A DNA stretch of 64,000 nt, from assembly GCA_963775125.1 (NCBI GenBank), contig CAVZHQ010000007.1, positions 930,001 through 994,000 on the forward strand, written 5' to 3'. How positions within the stretch are numbered: position 1 is the stretch's first letter; each line of letters starts with the position of its first letter. Under the pieces are notes generated by a model. That model saw only the letters and a list, made by a program, of their open reading frames with translations, did not search any database and was not told the DNA's origin. Positions 7,141 through 16,561 of this stretch are shown one piece after another. This stretch comes from JAHECQ01 sp963775125. GTDB lineage: Bacteria; Actinomycetota; Acidimicrobiia; Acidimicrobiales; SZUA-35. The position numbers were made by a program, and so were the translations under genes.

Positions 7141-9957
7141 CTACTGGGTGACCGTGAGCTGATCGAAATGGGCGTGGACGAGGGTTTCGTCCATCGTCTC
7201 GAGGAAGAAGCCGATGTTGCCCGAGCCGATGTGGTAGCCCTTGGTATCGAACCTGCCGACCTCGGTGCCGTTGACCGACATGATCACGACGTTGCCTTCG
7301 AGCACAACCTCGAGCACGTCGGGGTTGGCCGGATCGCTGACGGTCACGACCCCAGGAAGTGGTCCCGTGGCCTGCGTGCGCAGCGGAAGTTCATCGGCGT
7401 GCAGGAGCTCCCACGTCCCGGCGCGAGGATTGAGGGTGAAGGCGTAGAAGATGTGCGGCCGGGGAGGGCCGGCGATCCCGTTTGGCGGGGCCACGGATTC
7501 TTCGCCCGAGCGGAAGACCAGGCCGTACCGGAATTTGCCGGTCTCGGTTGCGGTCTTGTCGATGTAGATGGCCAACCTCAGGTGCCCGTCAGCGAGGTCG
7601 AATCCGCCGAGCGAGACGATCTGTGCGGAGCTCTGGGTCGCCTCCAGGTGATACCACGTGGGAGCGTGGTAGCCGATTCGCCACGTTTCCGCGGTGACCT
7701 CGGCAAAGCCGGAGCGGTTGTCGTCGAGGGTGTCGTCGACCAACTGGCCTTCGGGTGAGTCGTCGTCGACCTTCGGCCCGCTCGCTTCGGCCTCCACCTC
7801 CGGGTTCTCGTGGGTGACGTCGAAGGTAAATGGCGGAATGGCCGGGTCGACTTCGTCGGCGGCGCATCGGAAGCCGGTCTCGGACACGGTGGTCTGGCCG
7901 GCGGGGTCGACGGTCTGGCGCATGGCGGCACCGTCACGAACCCGTCCGTACTGGCCACCCCGGCGAACCTGCTGGCCGGGCTCGACGTCGGTGTACGGAT
8001 TCGACACCCACTCCCACACGCTGCCCACGGCGTCGTGGACACCGAACCCGCTGACGTTCTCGGGAACCGACCCGGCCGGACGGCTGCCCGGCGTCTCGAA
8101 GTCGACCGCTGCTGCTGGAAGGAGCGCCCCGTCGGGGCCCCGAGCTGCGACCTCCCATTCGGTCTCGGTCGGCAGGCGCTTGCCCAACGACTCGCAAAAG
8201 CTCTGTGCCCAGACGAAGTCGACACCGACGACGGGATGGAGTTCCTGGCCGACCGGGAGTTGACCACCTGGCCACACGATGGGCGGTGGGGCGCCGACCT
8301 GCTGGACGAAGGCCAGGTACTGCTCGTTCGTGACCTCGAAGGTGTCGATGTGGAACGGTCCGACATCGGCGGTGAACTCGGCGGTGTGCTCGGCGTCGCC
8401 GGCACCGACACCAAGGGTGTAGGAGCCGGCCGACACGGGAACGGTTCCTTCAGCCGCAGCTACCGCGCGTGCTTCGCTGGCCCCGGCGACGTCGGTTTCG
8501 TCCGGTTCGTCGAACTGCGAGCTCTTGCCTTCATCGATCACCTCGATCTTGTCCTGGACGGTGTCGGCGGTCTCATCGTCGTCGCGCGACTGCCAGTAGA
8601 AGTACGCGGCGGGGAGCGAGAGACAAAGCACGAGGGCCGCAGCCGCGAGTACTCGAGTTCGATTGGTGTTGGATGCGTTGGGCGCAGCCAGATCGACCAA
8701 CGGGACGGACGCTGCCGCCATGGCAGGCACGGGAGCGGGCTGAACCGGCAGGGTCGGTGGCAGCGCGGTCGGCATGACCGGCGGGACCGGGGCAGCGATG
8801 CCGGCCGGGCCCAGCGGCGGTGGTGCAGCCGGCGCTGCGGGCACGGCCTCCTGGGTCATCCCGACAATCGGGGCGGCAGCCCGTCGGAGCACGGCTTCCT
8901 CGCCGGCCAGTAGTGCGGCCCCACGGGCGACGGCATGTTTGGGGTCGGCGTCGAGAACCGCGCTGTTCGGCCCGACGATTCGGTCGAGTGCTGCTCGGAC
9001 GATGGGCAAGCGACATGATCCCCCTACCAGCAACACCGCTGCGAGATCGGCCATCGAGGCACCAGCACCTGACACGGCGCGCTGGAACGAGCCGATCGAC
9101 TCGTCGATTGCGGGCCGGATCAGCTGTTCGAAGTCGGCTCGCCGAACGACGACCGGGGCCACGACACCCGGCAGCATGACCGAGACCTCGACTTCGGGCT
9201 CATCGGAAAGCGCTTCCTTCGCGGTGACGCATTCGCGTCGCAGGCTGGCGATGGTCGCCTCGAAACGTGGCCCGCCGGCCCTGCTCGCCTCCTGCCATTG
9301 CTCGCCGAGCTGTGTCTGGACGAGATGGAACACGACATCGTCGAAGTCGACACCGCCGAGGTGCTCTTCGCCTTCGGGCTCGCCGGCGAGTTCGAAACCG
9401 TGGCGCGTTCGGCGGAGCACGGCCGCATCGAAGGTGCCTCCGCCCAGATCGTAGGCCGCTACCAGGTCGCCGACCGCGAGGGGATGGCCACCGGCGTGGA
9501 ACATGGCGGCGGCATGCGGTTCGGCGACGTATTGCGGTTTGAGGCCGGCCCGCCGAACGGCCTCGTAGAAGTATTCGAGGCGACTGGCTCGCCAGCTTGC
9601 CGGGTGGCCGAGGACGACCACGTCGGGGGGGCCTCCCTCGAGCTCGACGACGCGGTCGTAGGCCCACCGGAGGTGATCGGCGATGAGATCGAGCGGGTCG
9701 TACTGCTCGCCCTGGACGATCACCGGACGAGGGTCACCGAGTCGCCGCTTCAGATTTCGAATGAGTCGCAGCGGCTCGCCCGAGCCGCGGAGGAATGCGT
9801 CTTCCCCGTGGAGCAGCGTGCGATCTTCCCGTACGAAGACCACGGCGGGCACGGCCCCGGCCCGATTGCCGAGGGTGGCTACCCGGACGACCCCGCCCTC
9901 CTCGATGGCCGCTGCGGTGAACGAAGTCCCGAAGTCAAGTCCCAGTGAATATCCCAC
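7141..9957 (-). CDS. Membrane-anchored Hsp70 ATPase / FGE-like / beta-sandwich fusion (Hsp70-A)
   Basis: 938 aa in four parts. Residues 1-360: an Hsp70 nucleotide-binding domain with DFGTSFTAAAI, YDLGGGTFDAAVL (about 169-181) and AVLLVGGSCRLP (about 307-318). Residues 370-430: Ala/Pro linker. Residues 434-455: one membrane helix. Residues 505-700: an FGE-sulfatase (SUMF1/C-type-lectin-like) domain with FEVTNEQYLAFV, KRLPTETEWEVAARG and ETGFRCAA. Residues 720-938: a beta-sandwich resembling laminin-G/DUF1080 modules. No Hsp70 substrate-binding domain is present. The paired cysteines needed by true formylglycine-generating enzymes are missing, so the ectodomain probably binds rather than oxidises. 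Start is GTG with GAGGG upstream. It is the last of three minus-strand Hsp70 genes, 12 nt after Hsp70-B. Confidence 0.85.
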   Translation of the reverse strand: MGYSLGLDFGTSFTAAAIEEGGVVRVATLGNRAGAVPAVVFVREDRTLLHGEDAFLRGSGEPLRLIRNLKRRLGDPRPVIVQGEQYDPLDLIADHLRWAYDRVVELEGGPPDVVVLGHPASWRASRLEYFYEAVRRAGLKPQYVAEPHAAAMFHAGGHPLAVGDLVAAYDLGGGTFDAAVLRRTRHGFELAGEPEGEEHLGGVDFDDVVFHLVQTQLGEQWQEASRAGGPRFEATIASLRRECVTAKEALSDEPEVEVSVMLPGVVAPVVVRRADFEQLIRPAIDESIGSFQRAVSGAGASMADLAAVLLVGGSCRLPIVRAALDRIVGPNSAVLDADPKHAVARGAALLAGEEAVLRRAAAPIVGMTQEAVPAAPAAPPPLGPAGIAAPVPPVMPTALPPTLPVQPAPVPAMAAASVPLVDLAAPNASNTNRTRVLAAAALVLCLSLPAAYFYWQSRDDDETADTVQDKIEVIDEGKSSQFDEPDETDVAGASEARAVAAAEGTVPVSAGSYTLGVGAGDAEHTAEFTADVGPFHIDTFEVTNEQYLAFVQQVGAPPPIVWPGGQLPVGQELHPVVGVDFVWAQSFCESLGKRLPTETEWEVAARGPDGALLPAAAVDFETPGSRPAGSVPENVSGFGVHDAVGSVWEWVSNPYTDVEPGQQVRRGGQYGRVRDGAAMRQTVDPAGQTTVSETGFRCAADEVDPAIPPFTFDVTHENPEVEAEASGPKVDDDSPEGQLVDDTLDDNRSGFAEVTAETWRIGYHAPTWYHLEATQSSAQIVSLGGFDLADGHLRLAIYIDKTATETGKFRYGLVFRSGEESVAPPNGIAGPPRPHIFYAFTLNPRAGTWELLHADELPLRTQATGPLPGVVTVSDPANPDVLEVVLEGNVVIMSVNGTEVGRFDTKGYHIGSGNIGFFLETMDETLVHAHFDQLTVTQ

Positions 9958-9969
9958 GGTGTCCCTCGC

Positions 9970-12826
9970 CTACTTGTTTTCGGTGACCTGGAACTCGTCG
10001 AAATGAATATGGGCCATATCCGAGTCGGCGTAGCTGATGAGAATGAACCCCTGGCCCGTGCCGTCGAAGCCGGGAATCGTTCGCGAGTGAATGACCGCGT
10101 CCCCGATCTTGAACTGGTATTGGTCATCGGGGCCAGCGACGACCTCGAGTTCGGCCGTCGGTGGAATGGTGCGCGTCGCCTGCTCGATCAGCTTGTATCC
10201 CGGGGTTCCGTCGGGATTGAGGAAGCGGGTGCAGATGAGCCACTGCTCGAGTCGCTCGTCGACGATGAAGATCAGGCCGTTGCCGGTGTCATCGAAATTG
10301 AAGGCCAGGCCGAAGGCGTAGGTTCCCGATTTCGACGTGAGGTTTGGCTCGGCGAAAGCCGATGTGCGGAGTGTGAACCCGGTTGCGGGATCGGACTTCC
10401 AGGGACCGATTGCCAACGCCTCCTTGAACTCGGCGCGAGTCTCGAGGTGGAGGTACTCGTTGGGGTGGTACCCCCGGCGGAACTCTCCGGCGACGGCCTG
10501 CTCGGTCCAACCCGAAGTGGCATCGGTGAAATCGTCGTAGACGAGGACGCCCGCCGGCAAGGGCTCCGGCTCCGGGATGTTCCCCTGCTCTGGTGGTGTG
10601 TATTCGCCGAACGTGCCCGCAACGACGCCCGGGTCGACACTGGAGGCAACGCAACGGAAACCGGCGATGGTCAGACGCGCTGGAACCGACCGGGTTGACC
10701 GGCATGCGGGTCACGGTCTTTCGGAGAAATCCGTTCTGCCCACCTCGCAGGACGCGTTCGTCGTCGCCGACCCGCGTGTCATAGCTGTCGCTGACCCATT
10801 CCCAGACGTTGCCCGTCATGTCGAACACGCCGAACGGACTGACATTGCCGGGAATCGAACCGACCGGATAGGTGCCCTCGGAGGGGAGCGCCACGGCGGT
10901 GACGTCGTCGCCCCAAGGCCACAGTCGAGCCTCGGTTCCTCGTGCCGCGGCCTCCCACTCGGCCTCGGTGGGGAGTCGCTTGGACAGAGCGGAACAGTAG
11001 GCCGACGCCCAGGCGAAGCTGACCCCCTGGACCGGGTGCTCGGCTTTGTCCTCGGGATAGGCGCCGGCCCGCCAACCCGAGGGCGGCTCGGCGCCGGTCT
11101 GGTCGACGAACGCCTTGTAGTCGGCGTTGGTGACCTCGGTGATGTCGATGTGGAAGGCCGGCAAATCCGCGCTGGTGGTGAGCGTCTCCGCAACGTTGGT
11201 CTCGGGCTTGTCGAGGCCGAGCGTGTACGTGCCTGCTGCTACCTCGACCATTCCATCGGGTGACGCGGGACCGGTCGGAGGGACGGTGCTGGTGCCATCG
11301 ACGTCGACCTCATCACCATCGTCAGCCGCCTCGTCCTCGGTGTCGTCGGTCGACGAACCCGAATCGGCTGCGACCGAGTCGGCGCTGTCGCGCGTCAGTG
11401 CATAGCCCACTCCACCGGCGATCAGAAGCGCAAGGGCGGCGACGCCGACCAGGAGGCCCTTTCGATTGGGTTTCGGTGTTGGGGAGGCGAGGTCGACCGT
11501 TGGCACCGAAGCCGGAACCGACGGGTAGGCCGATGGCGCATAGACCGGGTCGGATGCGGGAGCAGCGAACTGCGGTCGGTCCGGAACCGGAAGGCTCGGC
11601 GGTTCCGCAAAGGCGACGACCGGTGGGGGAGTCGGCGGTGCCGGTGCCGCCGGCACCGGCACCCGGTCGTCGGCCGGCCAGAGTGATGGGATGGAACCGG
11701 CAGGGGGAGCAGACGCCGGCGGGAACGGAGGAGCAGCGAGGGGTGCTGCGTTGGCCTGCGGGAGCATGCCGCCGCTGGCGAAGAGGGCGGCACCACGGGC
11801 GACTGCATGGACGGGGTCGACGTCGACGGCCACGAGGCTGCCGTACCGGTCCTGGAGCTGGCGGGCGATGAAGGGGATCCGGGAGGAACCACCGACGAGC
11901 AACACGGCGTCGAGCTGTTCGGGCGAGACGCCCGACTGCGCGATCGCCGCTTCGAAGGCGCTGATGCTGTCGTCGACCGCGGGACGAATGCGGGCCTCGA
12001 ACTCTTCGCGGCTGATGCGGATGTTGGCATCAACGCCGGGGAGCAGAACCGGGATCGTGGCTTGCGTTTCGCTGGAGAGCAGCTCCTTGGCTTCGGTGCA
12101 CGAGCGGCGAAGGTGCGCCATGGGCGCAGGGAGCGACGGATCGTCCGGATCGTTGGGCCAGCCCGGACCGACGCTGGATCGGACGTACTCCATGATCACT
12201 TCGTCGAAGTCGACGCCACCGAGATGCTCGAGTCCCACCGGCTCGCCGAGCACCTCGAAGCCCTGCTCGTTCTTGCGGAGAACGGCGGCGTCGAACGTGC
12301 CACCGCCGAGGTCGTACACAGCAATGATCGAGCCGGTGGTCACGCGGTTCTGCATGGCGTAGCTGGCAGCCGCGGCGGCAGGCTCGGTGATGAGCAAGGC
12401 GTCCTCGAGATCGGACAGTCGCAACGCTTGACCGAACAACTCGAGTTTGTACGGACCCCAGTTGGCGGGGTGGGTGACAGCGATGGATCGCGGCCGTTCA
12501 CGCTGGCGATCGACCACCCGCTCGACGACGTGAGCCAGGATGCGAGCAATGAGGGACTCGGCCGAGAACGGCGAGCCCCGGAGGAAGATCGGGGTCGGGT
12601 CGCCGAGGCGGCGCTTGAATTCCCTGGCCGCACCGGTGGGATCGAGGAGCGCTCGACGGTTGGCGGCGTCTCCCGCCAGGATGCCGCCATCGCTATCGAG
12701 ATAGAGCACCGTCGGGATACTGTCCGCGATGGGGCCGAGGCCGATGACCGACACCGTCCCGTCGTCGTCCCTGATGGCTGCAGCAGTGAAGCTGGTCCCT
12801 ACGTCAATGCCTAAGTGATAACTCAT
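9970..12826 (-). CDS. Membrane-anchored Hsp70 ATPase / FGE-like / beta-sandwich fusion (Hsp70-B), frameshifted
   Basis: Same architecture as Hsp70-A: ATPase domain (DVGTSFTAAAI, YDLGGGTFDAAVL, AVLLVGGSSRIP), a long Pro/Ala linker, membrane helix (GLLVGVAALALLIAGGVGYAL), acidic stretch, FGE-like domain (ITEVTNADYKAFV, KRLPTEAEWEAAARG, NVWEWVSDSYD) and C-terminal beta-sandwich from about 10560 to 9970. The frame breaks near 10668-10680. Deleting one base restores TIAGFRC and lines up without gaps with the matching stretch of Hsp70-A, giving about 951 aa. An AGAGGGA ribosome site precedes the ATG at 12826. I regard the break as a sequence error rather than a true pseudogene. Confidence 0.82.
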
Positions 12827-12930
12827 GTCCCTCTCTCACTTCGTGCGAGCCATAGGCTAATCCATCGAGTTGCAGGACGGTCAAGCAGTCGGCGGGTCGA
12901 CCTTGCGTGGTTCGGAAGCCGTTTCCCTGG

Positions 12931-14779
12931 TCAGAGTCCCGGAATCGGCACACAGTTACCGCTACCGGGCAAAATTACATGGTCGGCCTCGGCGACCAGC
13001 ACGCAAAGCTCGGTGACCCCGACCTCGACTGCCTCGTCGAGCTGGAAAGGGGCTTGCGCGAATCCCGGCCCGAAGGTCGGGTCGTCCCACGCGATCCAGG
13101 TGGAGCGATCGGACCCGGAGATCCCGGCGTTGCGCTCGTCGGCGAGCACCGAAGGTGTCGGGAAGAAGAAGTGGATGTGCCGGTTGGGGGCCGAACCGAC
13201 CGTCGGGATGAAGCCGGTCGGTTCGAAGGTGGCTTTCAGCGCCCCGGACGAGTCGATGGAGACCGAGGTCATACAGACGAACGGCGTCGTTTCGACGTCG
13301 CACGTAGCAGTATTGACTTCGGTAGAAAAGGCAGGAGCGGCCGTGCTGGAGGGGGCGAGGGACGCTGCCGTGCTCGACGGCGCCGAGTCGGGAGCTGCCG
13401 TGGTCGACGTGATGGCTGTCGTGGTCGGGGCCGCGGTACTGGTGGTCGAGGCTCCTTCCGTCCCTTCTCCGCCCGAGAGCGCCACGGCGAGGCCGCCGAC
13501 CAAACCCACGGCGACGAGACCCCCGAGCGGGACCAGCCACCGTGGACGTCGGGCAGGAGTCCCCTCGCGGACCGCCCGGAGTGGGGGAGCGTCCGCCAAC
13601 GGTTCAGACCGTATTGATTCCGACCGTGTTGATTCCGACCGTGTTGATTCCTCGCGTGGCCGTTCGGTCTCGGCCGGTACGGTCGGGACCGGAACCACAG
13701 CCGGTTCCGGCCGCGACGTCAGATAGTCCGAGGCTGCTGCCGCGCCCAGAGCAACCGATTCTTTGGGCTGGGCATCGACGTCCACCGGCCGGCGGAGCTC
13801 TGCGGCAACGAGCTGAGCGACCAGTGGGATGCGGGACGAACCGCCGACGAGCAGCACGGTGTTGACGTCGGTCGCGGGCGATTCCTGCCGAGCTCAACAC
13901 CCGCTTCATCGCACCGATCGTGTCGGCGATCGCGGGCTTGATCATGGTCTCGAACTCGACCCTGGTGAGACGGACTTCGGTGTCGAGCCCGGGGAGATCG
14001 ATCGGTATGGAGGCGTCAGACGCCGACGCAAGGGCTTCCTTCGCCTGGACGACCGACCTCCGGAGTCGGGCCAGGCCACGCCGGGTGGCTCCATCCGCTC
14101 GGTCTGCCTGGTCGAGGGCGCCCTCGAGGTAGCGGTTCACGTGGGCCCACACTGCAGCGTCGAAATCGATGCCGCCCAGGCGTTCGATCCCCGACGGTTG
14201 TCCTACGATCTCGAACTGGTCCTCCGTCCGTCGGAGGATGGCCGTGTCGAACGTACCGCCGCCAAGGTCGTACACGGTGACGATGTCTCCCGGCTGGAGG
14301 TTCGCTCGGCCGGCGAACGCTGCGGCCGCGGCTTCCGGTTCGGTGAGGAGGTGGAGAGGCGGAAACGACGTCGTGTCGAACGACCGACGGAACGCCTGGC
14401 GTTTGGCCGCGCTCCAGTTGGCGGGGTGGGTCAGAACGACGGCGGCAATCTCGCCATCGTGCTGAGCTCCGACGAGATCGAGCACATGGCGGAGGAGCCC
14501 CGACGTCAGTTCGGCCGCAGTCGCGCTGCCGTTGGCCGTTTCGATGGGTGACGGGTCTCCGATCCGACGTTTGAACTCCCGAATCACCCCGCTCGGGTCG
14601 TCGTTCGCACGCGCCGCCGCCTCGTCTCCGAAGAAGTGCTCGCCGGTCGGTGCGAGGTAGGCAATCGACGGAATGGATCGCTGCTCGCCCAGCTGGACGA
14701 TGGCGGCCGGGCCTTGGCCGGCGAAGATGGCCGCAGCAGTGAATGTCGTTCCAAGGTCGACGGCGACGTTGTAGCTCAT
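12931..14779 (-). CDS. Membrane-anchored Hsp70 ATPase with Ser/Thr-rich ectodomain (Hsp70-C), frameshifted
   Basis: ATPase domain with DLGTTFTAAAIF, YDLGGGTFDTAIL and, after a frame break at about 13885-13895, VLLVGGSSRIPLV. Then an Arg/Glu/Ser linker with a 15-nt repeat, a membrane helix (LVPLGGLVAVGLVGGLAVAL), a Ser/Thr/Ala-rich spacer and a roughly 130-residue ectodomain containing several Cys, with no FGE domain. Removing one base at the break gives about 615 aa. The start at 14779 has GGAAGGAG upstream; an open 38-codon extension to 14893 has no such site. It is transcribed away from the IniB-domain gene, sharing a 117-bp intergenic region that carries the island operator. Confidence 0.8.
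13607..13651. repeat. 15-bp tandem repeat, 3 copies, in Hsp70-C
   Basis: gaccgtattgattcc followed by two copies of gaccgtgttgattcc. In the corrected minus-strand frame it encodes a repeated ESTRS/ESIRS stretch in the cytosolic linker next to the membrane helix. Confidence 0.85.
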
Positions 14780-14817
14780 CTCGGCGCTTCTCCTTCCCGG
14801 CTCGGACGTTCTCGGGC

Positions 14818-14890
14818 AGCCTAGAGGCTCGCCGTAGGGGTCCCGATGGGGGGCATCCCCCATACTCCAAACCGCCCATCGGTGTAGCTT
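14818..14890. promoter_or_regulatory. Divergent island promoter P1 with palindromic operator
   Basis: Operator ATGGGGGGCATCCCCCAT at 14846-14863. On the plus strand TAGCTT (14885-14890) follows after 21 nt and sits 6 nt before the ATG of the IniB-domain gene, so that mRNA should be leaderless. On the minus strand TAGGCT (14823-14818) lies 22 nt from the operator and could drive Hsp70-C. The same operator with the same 21-nt gap is found at 15576 and 25914. Confidence 0.65.
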
Positions 14891-14896
14891 CACCTC

Positions 14897-15529
14897 ATGA
14901 CGTCACTTCTGCGACTCTTCGAACAGCTCGTTTCCGACCCGGACGCGAAGGCCATGTTCCGGGATGCCCCCGAACGCTTCCTCGAGGACGCCGGATTCGG
15001 AGATCTCCCGGTCGACGACATGACCGAGGCGCTGGTGCACGCGGCCGATGCGTTTCCGCCCGCGTTGGCCAACGCCATCCAACCCGAGTTCGGGCTCGAC
15101 CGGCTGGTCGACATCGATCTGGCCTCCCTCGGACTCGACGGGTTCGCCGACTTCTCCTCGATCTGGGAGCCCGGCGAGGACCTCCTCGACGAGCTCGGGG
15201 GCGACATGTTCGACGCTGACTCATTCCTCCCGGACCTGTCAGGGGCGCTCGATGGGGTCGGGGACGCGCTTGCGAATTTGACCGACGATGTCTCTGACGA
15301 GTTGGGACATCTCTGGGACCGCCTCTCGGACGCAGAGGACGAGTTCGACGACGCTGATTTCGGTCAAGACGATCCGAACGAGGAGGCACTGGTCGGCGAC
15401 AGTCTGCTGGATGACCCATTTGCCCCGACCGACGACACCGATGGACCGCTCGCAACCTCCGACGGCGTCGAGGACGATGCGGCTGCGTTCGACCTCGACT
15501 ACGACGATGGGTACAACGATTTGTTGTAG
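14897..15529 (+). CDS. IniB N-terminal-domain protein, acidic C-terminus
   Basis: 210 aa. The first 60-70 residues (MTSLLRLFEQLVSDPDAKAMF, then AGFGDLPVDDMTEAL) resemble the N-terminal domain of mycobacterial IniB. The rest is strongly acidic and low in complexity (many Asp/Glu/Leu/Gly), with no signal peptide or membrane helix. In mycobacteria IniB is encoded with the dynamin-like IniA and IniC and is induced by cell-wall antibiotics; its job is unknown. The ATG coincides with the predicted transcription start. An internal hairpin follows the stop, so it may be its own transcript. Confidence 0.75.
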   Translation: MTSLLRLFEQLVSDPDAKAMFRDAPERFLEDAGFGDLPVDDMTEALVHAADAFPPALANAIQPEFGLDRLVDIDLASLGLDGFADFSSIWEPGEDLLDELGGDMFDADSFLPDLSGALDGVGDALANLTDDVSDELGHLWDRLSDAEDEFDDADFGQDDPNEEALVGDSLLDDPFAPTDDTDGPLATSDGVEDDAAAFDLDYDDGYNDLL

Positions 15530-15533
15530 AAGG

Positions 15534-15552
15534 CGATCGGCTGAGCCGATCG
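15534..15552. terminator. Hairpin after the IniB-domain gene
   Basis: CGATCGGC-TGA-GCCGATCG: an 8-bp perfect stem with a 3-nt loop starting 5 nt after the stop codon, with no T-run. Likely an intrinsic terminator or 3' end stabiliser that separates this gene from promoter P2. Confidence 0.55.
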
Positions 15553-15575
15553 GACCCCCAGTGGCTGTGGCGGGA

Positions 15576-15620
15576 ATGGGGGTCCCGCCCGATGGCCGGG
15601 CAGCGGCCACGGCGTAGGTT
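15576..15620 (+). promoter_or_regulatory. Island promoter P2 with palindromic operator
   Basis: Operator ATGGGGGTCCCGCCCGAT (15576-15593), a 21-nt gap, then TAGGTT (15615-15620). Transcription would start about 30 nt before the ATG at 15657, leaving a leader with an AAGGAGGAG ribosome site. Same operator and spacing as P1 and P3. Confidence 0.65.
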
Positions 15621-15656
15621 GCGACCAGGAAGAATATCGACCAAGGAGGAGCAGCA

Positions 15657-16550
15657 ATGAAACCCGACGACTTGACCGCAACCACGGTCGACGACCCGAC
15701 ACGACTGGATCAGGCGGGGGAAACCCTCGACGACATCGCCAGGTTCCTGTGGGACATGTTGACCGATGAGCGTGGCGGACCATCCACCATCGAGGTGGTG
15801 AACGAGAACCCGTACACCGCCCTGGCGGCCGCCGGACATGAGGACGTCAGCCGCGAGGAGTTCCTCGAGGCGCTGGACCGCATCGCGTTGCAGCTCGACT
15901 CGAACCACAGCACGGAGATCGAGTCCCTTCGGCAGTCGGTGCTCCACCTGCCGTCGCCGGCACCGCATGTCACCAACGTGACCCACGTGACGCGACGCAA
16001 TGTCGTCCAGGCCACTGAGGACCACCGGGTTTCCGTTGTCAACAACAACATCGACAACACGACGACCACCGTCGACAACCGTGTCATCACCGAGATCAAC
16101 GCTCGGGGCGATGTCGACTTCGATCTGGATGTCGAGAACGACACCACGATCGCCGACGATGGCGGCGTCGCCGTGAACGGCAACCTCGAGGACAGCACCG
16201 TCAATACCGGGGTCAACACCGGCATCATCGCAGGCGACGACGTGGGCGTCGAAGACAGCATCATCGGCGACGACAACCTGCAGGTGAACGACACCGAGGC
16301 CGAGGCGTTCGCCGTCGGCGGCGATGCCACCTCCGTGGAGGCCGACAACGCCAACCTCGGCTCGGGCGAACTGGTCGACGCCGGCCCGAGCGCTACCGCT
16401 TCACTCTTGGCCGAACCTGAACCCGAGCCGGAGTTCGAAGAACTGCCGATGGCCGAGCCCGAGCCCGAAATGCTGGCCGAGGAAGAGCCATTCGTGGACA
16501 CGTCGGCGGACGACGGCCTCTTCCCGGAGGACGAGGACCTCAACCTCTAG
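15657..16550 (+). CDS. Acidic repeat protein of the ini-like island (paralogue of the protein at 25079)
   Basis: 297 aa. Residues 20-80 are helical (FLWDMLTDE, NPYTALAAAGHEDVSREEF) and may be an IniB-like head. Residues 120-160 are rich in Asn/Thr/Val (VVNNNIDNTTTTVDNR). Residues 165-241 form a domain with GGVAVNG, NTGVNTGIIAGDD and IIGDDNLQVND, about two-thirds identical by eye to a segment of the protein at 25079-25822. The C-terminus is Glu/Pro-rich and very acidic. The regular short beta-like units suggest a solenoid. No signal peptide is seen. Strong AAGGAGGAG site; the stop is 11 nt before mgtA, so the two are probably co-transcribed. Confidence 0.7.
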   Translation: MKPDDLTATTVDDPTRLDQAGETLDDIARFLWDMLTDERGGPSTIEVVNENPYTALAAAGHEDVSREEFLEALDRIALQLDSNHSTEIESLRQSVLHLPSPAPHVTNVTHVTRRNVVQATEDHRVSVVNNNIDNTTTTVDNRVITEINARGDVDFDLDVENDTTIADDGGVAVNGNLEDSTVNTGVNTGIIAGDDVGVEDSIIGDDNLQVNDTEAEAFAVGGDATSVEADNANLGSGELVDAGPSATASLLAEPEPEPEFEELPMAEPEPEMLAEEEPFVDTSADDGLFPEDEDLNL

Positions 16551-16561
16551 GCTCCCGTGAG

